Origin: CAMLIZ01 sp036231905
GTDB lineage: Bacteria; Pseudomonadota; Gammaproteobacteria; Burkholderiales; Burkholderiaceae_C
Direction of reading: 5' to 3'
DNA length: 64,000 bases
NCBI RefSeq assembly: GCF_036231905.1
Contig: NZ_JAZARE010000004.1
Span: 310,001 to 374,000 of the forward strand
The position numbers and the translations under genes were made by a program. Within the stretch, counting starts at the first letter, position 1, and each line of letters starts with the position of its first letter. The notes under the pieces were generated by a model. The model saw nothing but the letters and a program-made list of their open reading frames with translations. It was not told the DNA's origin and searched no databases. Shown here piece after piece: positions 58,079-64,000 of this stretch.

Positions 58079-59313
58079 TGTTCGGCCGCGACAAGCCGCT
58101 GGCGCTGGCCGGCCGGGTGGAGCCGGGCGACGCCGCGTTCATGAGCAGCGTGAATGCCGCCCATGTGGTGGAGGGCACGCCGCAGGTGAACTGGGCGCTG
58201 TACCTGATGCTGCTGTCGGTGGTGGCCGGCCTGCTGTGGGCCAGCCTCGCGCATGTGGAAGTGATCACGCGTGCCGACGCCCGCATCATCCCCGAGGCGC
58301 GCGAGCAGGTGATCGCCAGCCTGGAAGGCGGCATCCTGCGCGAGCTGCTGGTGCGCGAGGGCCAGGCGGTGGACGCCGGCCAGGTGCTGGCGCACCTGGA
58401 CCCCACGCGCTTCGAAGCGCAGCAGAACGAAGGCCAGGCCAAGCGCCTGGCGCTGCACGCCACCGTGGCCCGGCTGCAGGCCGAAGCCACCGGCCGGCCG
58501 CTGCAGTTCCCACCCGACGTGCTGGCCCTGCCGGGCGTGGTGGAGGCCGAGACCGCGGCCTACACCGCACGCCGTTATTCGCTCGATGATTCGGTGGCGG
58601 CCAACGCCCGCAGCATCGAGCTGGTGATGCGCGAGCTGCACGTGGCCGAGGCCATGGCCTCCAAGGGCCTGCTGTCGGATGTGGAAGTGATGCGGCTGCG
58701 CCGCCAGGTCAACGACCTGAAGCTGCAGAACCAGGAGCGCGTCAACCGCTTCCGCCAGGAGGCCAGCACCGAGCTCGTGCGTGTGCGCAGCGAGCTGGCG
58801 CAGCTGCAGGAGCAGCAGGTGGTGCGCGAGGACCAGCTGCGCCGCACGGTGCTGAAGTCGCCGGTGCGCGGGCTGGTGAAGAACATCCGGATGATGACCG
58901 TGGGCGGCGTGGTCGCCGGCGGCGCGCCCATCATGGAGATCGTGCCGCTGGGGCCGCGCGTGCTGATCGAAGCGCGCGTGAAGCCGGCCGACATCGGCTT
59001 CATCCGCGTGGGGCAGACGGCCGAGATCAAGCTCTCCGCCTACGAATACAACATCTACGGCGGCCTTCGCGGCACGGTCGAATACATCAGCCCCGACGCG
59101 CTGGGCGATGCCGAGCGCCAGGGTGGCGGGGACAACACCTACTACCGCGCGCTCATCCGGGCCGACAGCTCCAGCCTGAAGGCCCACGGCGAGGCCCTGC
59201 CCATCCTGCCGGGCATGACAGGCGCGGTGGAAGTGAACACGCAGGAACGCACGGTGATGAGCTTCCTGCTGCAGCCGATGCTGAAGTCGCGCGAGGCGTT
59301 CCGCGAGCGTTGA
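58078..59313 (+). CDS. Type I secretion membrane-fusion adaptor (HlyD family)
   Basis: A 411-residue periplasmic adaptor that links the inner-membrane ATPase to a TolC-type channel. Single N-terminal membrane helix (about 42-60), a long coiled coil (about 115-255) and two lipoyl halves (EGGILRELLVREGQAVDAGQ and SPVRGLVKNIRMMTVGGVVA) followed by the HlyD C-terminal barrel (IEARVKPADIGFIRVGQ). Its ATG shares one base with the ATPase stop (TGATG). The end is SFLLQPMLKSREAFRER, typical of LapC/HlyD adaptors. Confidence 0.93.
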   Translation: MFGRDKPLALAGRVEPGDAAFMSSVNAAHVVEGTPQVNWALYLMLLSVVAGLLWASLAHVEVITRADARIIPEAREQVIASLEGGILRELLVREGQAVDAGQVLAHLDPTRFEAQQNEGQAKRLALHATVARLQAEATGRPLQFPPDVLALPGVVEAETAAYTARRYSLDDSVAANARSIELVMRELHVAEAMASKGLLSDVEVMRLRRQVNDLKLQNQERVNRFRQEASTELVRVRSELAQLQEQQVVREDQLRRTVLKSPVRGLVKNIRMMTVGGVVAGGAPIMEIVPLGPRVLIEARVKPADIGFIRVGQTAEIKLSAYEYNIYGGLRGTVEYISPDALGDAERQGGGDNTYYRALIRADSSSLKAHGEALPILPGMTGAVEVNTQERTVMSFLLQPMLKSREAFRER

Positions 59314-59329
59314 ACGTTCGCGCGACGGC

Positions 59330-60343
59330 TCAGCCCACCGTCTTCGCCAGCCAGCCGATCACGTCGCGCTGCACCTCGCCGCGGTTGGTCTCGTTGAGCA
59401 CCTCGTGGCGCGCGCCGGGATAGAAGCGGTGCTCCACGCGGGTGAGGCCGAGCGCCTTCAGCCGGTCCAGCAGGGCTTGCGTCCCCTTCAAGTTCTCGCC
59501 CACCGGATCCTTCTCGCCCTGGATCACCAGCACCGGCAGGGTCTTGGGGATGCGCGCCTCGCGCGCCGGGTCGCGCAGCGCGGCCATGCCGACGAAAAAG
59601 TCGCGCACCAGCTCGTTGCTGAAACCAAAGCCGGCGAGCGGGTCGTTCATGTACTTGGCCACCTCGGCCGGGTCGCGGCTCAGCCATTCGAAACCCGGCT
59701 GGCCGGTGAAGGGCTTGTTGAAGTCCTTGAAGATGTTCACCCACACCTCGGACGGCGCCAGCGGGTTGGCCTTGGTGGCCGTCTCCAGCAGGTCCAGCAG
59801 CGGCTTGGGCGGCGGCGGGCCGTAGGAGGTGCCGCTCAGCACCAGCGCGTCCAGCAGCTCGGGCCGGCGCGTGATGTAGTCCTGCGCCATGAAGGAGCCC
59901 AGGCTGTGGCCGAAGAGCGTGAGCTTTACACCGGGGTGGGCGGCGCGCAGGCGCTGCGTCAACGCGATCTCATCGTCCACCATGCGGTTCCAGCCGTCCG
60001 GCCCGGCGTCGCCCAGCTGGCCGGAGCGCAGCCGCGTGCGGCCATGGCCGCGGTGGTCGGTGGCATACACGGCATGCCCCTCGCGCACCAGCGCCTGGGC
60101 AAAACGGTCATACCGCCCGCTGTGCTCGGCCGCGCCGTGCACCACCTGCACCACGCTGCGGGGCTTGCCGGTGGGCAGCCAGCGGCGATAGTGGACGAGG
60201 GTGCCGTCGGCGGCCGCAAAGCTCTGCCAGTCGCTCACGGGTGCGGCCGGCGGGGTGGTCGCGGGGCTGGCGCACCCTGCGGTGAGCAGGCCGGCACCGA
60301 GGCCGGCGACGGCAAACGACAGGCGTCGCCTGAAGAGGTTCAT
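59330..60343 (-). CDS. Alpha/beta hydrolase lipoprotein (lysophospholipase/monoacylglycerol lipase-like)
   Basis: A 337-residue enzyme with a lipoprotein signal (lipobox LTAGC, Cys24). The nucleophile elbow GHSLGS has Ser147, with the acid likely in LVIQGEKDPVG and His in PGARHEVLNE near the end. The oxyanion loop HGAAEHSGRYDRFAQAL and the DHRGHGRT segment are the monoacylglycerol lipase/PldB-type signatures. Periplasmic or outer-membrane attached by its lipid. It is convergent with the secretion adaptor gene (16 bases) and probably independent of it. Confidence 0.88.
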   Translation of the reverse strand: MNLFRRRLSFAVAGLGAGLLTAGCASPATTPPAAPVSDWQSFAAADGTLVHYRRWLPTGKPRSVVQVVHGAAEHSGRYDRFAQALVREGHAVYATDHRGHGRTRLRSGQLGDAGPDGWNRMVDDEIALTQRLRAAHPGVKLTLFGHSLGSFMAQDYITRRPELLDALVLSGTSYGPPPPKPLLDLLETATKANPLAPSEVWVNIFKDFNKPFTGQPGFEWLSRDPAEVAKYMNDPLAGFGFSNELVRDFFVGMAALRDPAREARIPKTLPVLVIQGEKDPVGENLKGTQALLDRLKALGLTRVEHRFYPGARHEVLNETNRGEVQRDVIGWLAKTVG

Positions 60344-60421
60344 GGCTGGTCTCCTGGCTGTTGTGGGTGTGGCACCCGGAGGGTGCCGGCCCAGTCTAGG
60401 CCTGCGCCCGCAGCCCGGGTG

Positions 60422-60991
60422 TCAACCAGGTGACTCTTGGCGGGCCGCTGCGGCCCCGTCACCCCCGCCTGGCCCGAGGGGCTTGGCGAAGAGCCGGTTC
60501 TCGTAGGCCTCGCCCTCGAACTCGTAGGAGGTCACGCCCTGCTCGCGGTAGCCCTGGCGCGGATAGAAGGCGAGCGCCCGCGCATTGCCCACCCAGGCGG
60601 TGAGCCACATCACGTCGGCACCCTGCGCCGCCATCCTGGCCTCGGCCTGCTGCAGCAGCGCGCGCCCCACGCCGCGGCCGGTGAAGGGCTCCTGCACGTA
60701 CAGCCGTGCCAGCTCCACCGGGGCTCGGGCCTGCACCCGTGCGTGACCCTTTCCCGGCGCGAGCTGGGCAAAGCCCACCAGGTGGGCCTGCGACTCGGCC
60801 AGCAGGAGCACCGTGTCCGGGGCGGCCAGCAGGCGCGCCATCGCCTCGGTCGAAAAATGCGCGAGCACTTCGCGCGCCAGCGACGGCCGGATGCCGCCGG
60901 TGGCGTAGGTGTCCAGGAACACCTGGGTGCCCAGCACGCCCAGGCACAGGGCGTCGTCGGCGGTGGCGGTTCGAAAGGCGAGTTCGATCAT
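60422..60991 (-). CDS. GNAT family N-acetyltransferase
   Basis: A 189-residue acetyltransferase. The acetyl-CoA-binding motif A is visible (ELARLYVQEPFTGRGVGRAL, about 90-112), followed by motif B with NARALAFYPRQGY. Substrate unknown. The ATG ending at 60991 is chosen; it lies eight bases after the stop of the DUF3052 gene. It is the last gene of a five-gene minus-strand run (DUF1801, GST, DUF3052, GNAT), with the lipase gene beyond. Confidence 0.83.
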   Translation of the reverse strand: MIELAFRTATADDALCLGVLGTQVFLDTYATGGIRPSLAREVLAHFSTEAMARLLAAPDTVLLLAESQAHLVGFAQLAPGKGHARVQARAPVELARLYVQEPFTGRGVGRALLQQAEARMAAQGADVMWLTAWVGNARALAFYPRQGYREQGVTSYEFEGEAYENRLFAKPLGPGGGDGAAAARQESPG

Positions 60992-60999
60992 GGCCCGGA

Positions 61000-61422
61000 T
61001 CAGCGATGTTCCCTGCGCACCACCAGCTTCAGGCCCGACCACACCGCGTCCACCGCGCACACCTTCACGTCGACCCAGCCCATGGGCAGCGCCAGCTCGC
61101 GGATGGTGTCCTCGGTGAGGGTGGTGGGCACGCGAGAGGCCTTCTTGGGCCAGGACACCCACACGGTGGCGTTGGGCGCGAGCGTTCGCCGCAGCGACGC
61201 GAGGTCGGTGCCCAAGGCGTCGCGCTGGGTGGCGAACAGGTGGACGATGTCCACGTCCTGGCCCGCGTGCCGCATGAACACCACGCCATCCGGCAAGGGC
61301 TGCAGCAGCTCGGTGAAGTCCGCCGGCGCGTTCAGCAACAGCAGGCGGGTGCCACCGACGATGCCCAGCTTCTTGGGCAATGGCGTGCCGGAATAACCGG
61401 CCGGCGGGGTGGCCGATGGCAT
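61000..61422 (-). CDS. DUF3052-like small protein
   Basis: A 140-residue protein with the pattern TPLPKKLGIVGGTRLLLLNA and VWVSWPKKASRVPTTLTEDT, ending in GWVDVKVCAVDAVWSGLKLV, which I recognise as the DUF3052 type. No function is known. Start at the ATG ending at 61422, four bases after the GST stop; a longer frame would need the ATG-less region upstream. It is translated just before the GNAT gene. Confidence 0.7.
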   Translation of the reverse strand: MPSATPPAGYSGTPLPKKLGIVGGTRLLLLNAPADFTELLQPLPDGVVFMRHAGQDVDIVHLFATQRDALGTDLASLRRTLAPNATVWVSWPKKASRVPTTLTEDTIRELALPMGWVDVKVCAVDAVWSGLKLVVRREHR

Positions 61423-61426
61423 GGCG

Positions 61427-62071
61427 TCAGGCCCGGTGGGCGGGGGCGGCGACCACGCCCTCCCCATGCGGCGCGGCCATGAACTCCGGCAACGCCTCCG
61501 CCCTCGCGGAAAAGGCCACCAGCTGAGGATGCCGGTCGGCCGGCACCACTTCGAGCAGCATCTGCTGGACGAAGTGCCAGGTCACCGCCACGCTGACGCC
61601 GGCCTGCGTGAGCGTGGCGCTGCTGGCCTCCAGCGGGCGCTCGGCCAGCGCCTGCTCCAGCAGCCTCAGGGCGGCCAGCAACTGGCCGGTGACCCGGGTC
61701 ACCCAGGGCTGATGCAGCTTCTCCGGCGGGCGCAGCCCACGCTCGTAGACGATCTGCACACTCTTTTCCAGCGCGGCCAGCGCCAGGCCGGTGAGCTGCA
61801 AGTCGCGTTGCAGTTGCGGCAGCCCGCGTGGCAGCAGGCTGCGCGGCTGCGCCAGGGCCTCGGCGTATTGCAGGATCAACGTGGAATCCATCAGCACCTG
61901 GCCGTCGTCGCACACCAGGGTGGGCGCCTTCACCACCGGGTTGATGCGGCTGAATTCATCGAAGGTGCGAAACACCGACAGCGACTGGTGCTCGAAGGGC
62001 AGCTGCAGCAGCTGCAGCGAGATCGCCACCCGGCGAACGTAGGGGGAGTCGAGCATGCCGATGAGCTTCAA
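61427..62071 (-). CDS. Glutathione S-transferase family protein
   Basis: A 214-residue protein with an N-terminal thioredoxin-like GST domain (KLIGMLDSPYVRRVAISLQL, with the Ser in SPYVRR as the usual glutathione-contact position, and the VLMDSTLILQYAE motif) and a helical C-terminal domain. TTG start at 62071 is supported by AAAGGA six bases before it and by giving the standard start; an ATG start would be six codons later (GMLDS). It is followed after four bases by the DUF3052 gene. Substrate unknown. Confidence 0.82.
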   Translation of the reverse strand: MKLIGMLDSPYVRRVAISLQLLQLPFEHQSLSVFRTFDEFSRINPVVKAPTLVCDDGQVLMDSTLILQYAEALAQPRSLLPRGLPQLQRDLQLTGLALAALEKSVQIVYERGLRPPEKLHQPWVTRVTGQLLAALRLLEQALAERPLEASSATLTQAGVSVAVTWHFVQQMLLEVVPADRHPQLVAFSARAEALPEFMAAPHGEGVVAAPAHRA

Positions 62072-62081
62072 GGTCTTCCTT

Positions 62082-62477
62082 TCAGGGTGAGGGGGCTGCC
62101 TGCCGGCGCTCGGCGATCGCCTGCCGCAGCAGCGCGATGACGGCCGGCTGCACAGCCTGCTCGACGCTGCGCAGCTTGATGTGGCGCAGGCCCTTGCCGG
62201 TGCCCTCCAGCAAGCCGGCGGGATCGTCCAGCATGGCACCGCGGTAGAAGCCCAGGTTGATGTGCCGGGGCTGCACGGCGATGTAGGCATAGTGCTCGCT
62301 CATCTTGTGCGGCCCCACGCCGTAGCTGGCGATCTTCTGCCGCGGCCAGGCCACCTGGGTGCAATGCGGGTGCAGCGCCAGGATGGCCTGGTGCAGCGCC
62401 TGGCACACCGGCCGCAGTTCGGCGCTGGCCAGTGCGAGCACGTCGTCGAAGCTGCCGTGGAGCGGGGTGTCGGGCAT
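62082..62477 (-). CDS. DUF1801 family protein
   Basis: A 131-residue protein with the segment DVLALASAELRPVCQALHQA, WPRQKIASYGVGPHKMSEHY and GFYRGAMLDDPAGLLEGTGK, which fits the DUF1801 (YdhG-like) fold. No biochemical role known. The ATG ending at 62477 is preferred. It begins the five-gene minus-strand run and is divergent from the TolC-family gene, 152 bases away. The run DUF1801-GST-DUF3052-GNAT looks like a general stress or housekeeping cluster inserted into the secretion locus. Confidence 0.72.
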   Translation of the reverse strand: MPDTPLHGSFDDVLALASAELRPVCQALHQAILALHPHCTQVAWPRQKIASYGVGPHKMSEHYAYIAVQPRHINLGFYRGAMLDDPAGLLEGTGKGLRHIKLRSVEQAVQPAVIALLRQAIAERRQAAPSP

Positions 62478-62629
62478 GCGCGCATCATCGCGCAACACCG
62501 GCCGCCGCGCGCCCCGCCCCACTGAATAGCACCGCGATTCGCCGTCGTTTCCACCCGCTGCCATCGCGCCGACCGCGATGAAATTCCGACCATGGCCGCA
62601 GTCCCGCGGCTGCCATGTCCGGAGTTCGC

Positions 62630-63964
62630 ATGATGGCCCTGAAGTTCAACCCCCGCGCAGTCGTGCCGATGCTGGCGCTGGCGTGTGTGTTGCCGGCTGC
62701 CGCGAGCAATTGCATCGACGAAAGCGCGGTGGAGTTCCAGGGCGCCGAAAGCGCCCCGGTGCCGCCGGCCGAGCCGCGGGTGGAACTGCAGTCCATGGTG
62801 CGCGACGCCATCAGCCGCAGCAACTCGGTGGGTGCCGCCAAGCTGCTGGCGGAGGCTGCCGTGAGCGATGTGCAGGAAGTGAAGGCCGGTGCGCTGCCGC
62901 AGGTGGCGCTCACCGGCTCGGTGGGCGGGCAGGGCAGCACAGCCTACGGCGTCAGCGAAGGCGCCGGCGGCCAGGTACGTGGCGGGCTGAGCATCAGCGC
63001 ACCGCTGTTCGACGGCGGGCGCATCAACCAGCTCACCAGCTGGCGCACGCAGCTGGCCGAATCGGCGCGCCAGGGCATGCTGAGCACGCAGGAACAGATT
63101 GCCTTCCAGGCGGTGTCGCTGGCACTGGAGCGCGGGCGCTACCGGCTGCAGGCCCAGGTGTACCAGCAGTACGCGCGCAAGATGAGCTGCCTGGTGGAGG
63201 CGCTGGGCCAGATCGTGGCGGCCGACAAGGGCCGCGCCAGCGAGCTGGTGCAGGCGCGCAAGACGCAGCAGCAGGCCCAGCTGTCCTATCTGCAGGCGCA
63301 GTCCAACGTGCGCCAGATGGAAGCCCGGCTGCGCCGCTTCGTCGGCGACGGCCTGCCGGTGGGCCAGGGCTTCTCATCGGTGCTGACGCGGCTGCCGGCG
63401 ATGGACGAGGTGCTGGCGCAGACCGAGCGTGCGGCCGACATCGTGGCCCTGGGCGCGCAGGCCAACGCCGCCGAGGCGCTGGCGCGTGCGGTGGTGGCGG
63501 CGCAGAAGCCGCAGGTCAACTGGTCGGTGTCCGGCACCAAGGCGCTGGGCACCGGCAACCCCAGCGGATGGTCCGCCGGCGTGAATGTGAACGTGCCGCT
63601 GTACAACGCCGCCGCCGACCCGCAGGCCGATGCGGCCAAGAAGCGGGCCGACGCGGTGCGGCTGCAGAAGGCTGATGCGCTGGAAGCGCGCAGGGCCCGC
63701 GTGATCGACGTGCATGAGCAGGCGTCCAGCGCCTTCGACCGCGCGCATCGCATCGTCGATGTGCTGCGCGACAGCGACCGTGTGCGCAACTTCACGCTGC
63801 AGCAATGGCAGCAGCTGGGCAAGCGCTCGCTGTTCGACGTGATGGCCGCCGAGGGTGACCACTACAACCTGCGCATCTCCTATGTGAATGCACTCTATGA
63901 CGGCCAGCAGGCCAACGCGCTGCTGTGGTCGCTGGGCGGCGGCATCTACAACTGGCTGCAGTAG
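62630..63964 (+). CDS. TolC-family outer-membrane channel, type I secretion
   Basis: A 444-residue outer-membrane efflux protein with signal peptide (VPMLALACVLPAAAS). Two TolC-type repeats are visible, with segments such as VRDAISRSNSVGAAKLLAEA in the first and VDVLRDSDRVRNFTLQQWQQ in the second. The helical tunnel and beta-barrel pattern are those of the TolC fold. Start at ATG 62630 with GGAG six bases upstream; an adjacent ATG at 62633 is equally close. It completes a tripartite type I system with the ATPase and adaptor genes at 55724-59313, though three kilobases and five opposite-strand genes apart. Confidence 0.88.
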   Translation: MMALKFNPRAVVPMLALACVLPAAASNCIDESAVEFQGAESAPVPPAEPRVELQSMVRDAISRSNSVGAAKLLAEAAVSDVQEVKAGALPQVALTGSVGGQGSTAYGVSEGAGGQVRGGLSISAPLFDGGRINQLTSWRTQLAESARQGMLSTQEQIAFQAVSLALERGRYRLQAQVYQQYARKMSCLVEALGQIVAADKGRASELVQARKTQQQAQLSYLQAQSNVRQMEARLRRFVGDGLPVGQGFSSVLTRLPAMDEVLAQTERAADIVALGAQANAAEALARAVVAAQKPQVNWSVSGTKALGTGNPSGWSAGVNVNVPLYNAAADPQADAAKKRADAVRLQKADALEARRARVIDVHEQASSAFDRAHRIVDVLRDSDRVRNFTLQQWQQLGKRSLFDVMAAEGDHYNLRISYVNALYDGQQANALLWSLGGGIYNWLQ

Positions 63965-64000
63965 GCCTCCAGCGCCATGGTGGCGGCTTCCGATGCGGCG

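Overview
This window reads as chromosome of a motile, GC-rich betaproteobacterium of the order Burkholderiales. The strongest pointers are the gene neighbourhood polA / DUF2782 / thrB / BPSS1780-type membrane protein, one long fliF-to-fliR flagellar operon, TCAAG(N)GCCGA-type sigma-28 promoters and the GC-hairpin intergenic repeats. A Rubrivivax/Leptothrix/Sphaerotilaceae-like genus is my inference from memory of such gene orders, not a measured result. I see no tRNA, rRNA, CRISPR array, prophage or insertion sequence with a transposase.

Layout. (1) 1-12,521: housekeeping and envelope genes: two RDD membrane proteins (the first cut by the window edge), a small lipoprotein, a Tat-exported PhoX-type phosphatase, a BPSS1780-type membrane protein, homoserine kinase, a DUF2782 protein, DNA polymerase I, an inositol-phosphatase-family protein, an FtsX/YbbP-type permease, and a 58-residue membrane peptide preceded by three phased AlgR/LytTR-like boxes. 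(2) 12,539-19,649: a minus-strand chemotaxis operon in the order CheZ-like, cheY, cheA, mcp, cheW, mcp, starting at a sigma-28-like promoter; opposite it lies a plus-strand soluble sensor kinase with its NarL-type regulator. (3) 21,930-33,541: the flagellar basal-body and export operon fliFGHIJKLMNOPQR on the minus strand, with fliE divergent. (4) 33,607-45,409: accessory and metabolic genes: CPBP protease homologue, two envelope proteins of unknown function, semialdehyde dehydrogenase, a TetR regulator with its operator beside a FAD oxidoreductase, a MurA paralogue, an unrecognised 473-residue protein with a partner lipoprotein, a phospholipase-D-family lipoprotein and a peroxiredoxin. (5) 45,493-51,151: late flagellar genes on the minus strand: two short flagellins, fliD, fliS, fliT and a YcgR-type c-di-GMP brake, with sigma-28 promoters for three of the units. 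(6) 51,292-63,964: two TPR-GT41 (SPINDLY/OGT-type) glycosyltransferases, the second 18 bases upstream of a type I secretion ATPase and adaptor, then five small minus-strand genes, then a TolC-family outer-membrane channel.

How it fits together. Regions 2, 3 and 5 build, cap, steer and brake one flagellum. Region 6 looks like a glycosylation-plus-secretion locus: cytoplasmic GT41 enzymes could modify a substrate of the type I exporter, or the neighbouring flagellins. The substrate itself is not in the window.

The least ordinary non-coding signal is a composite inverted repeat present twice (21,561-21,924 and 53,226-53,786). Each half-unit carries a GC-rich palindrome followed by a hairpin whose stem differs between units by paired changes. 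The three gene 3' ends that face these repeats (the NarL-type regulator, fliR and the first GT41) share a coding-strand shift to G- and T-ending codons that I did not see at other gene ends I looked at.
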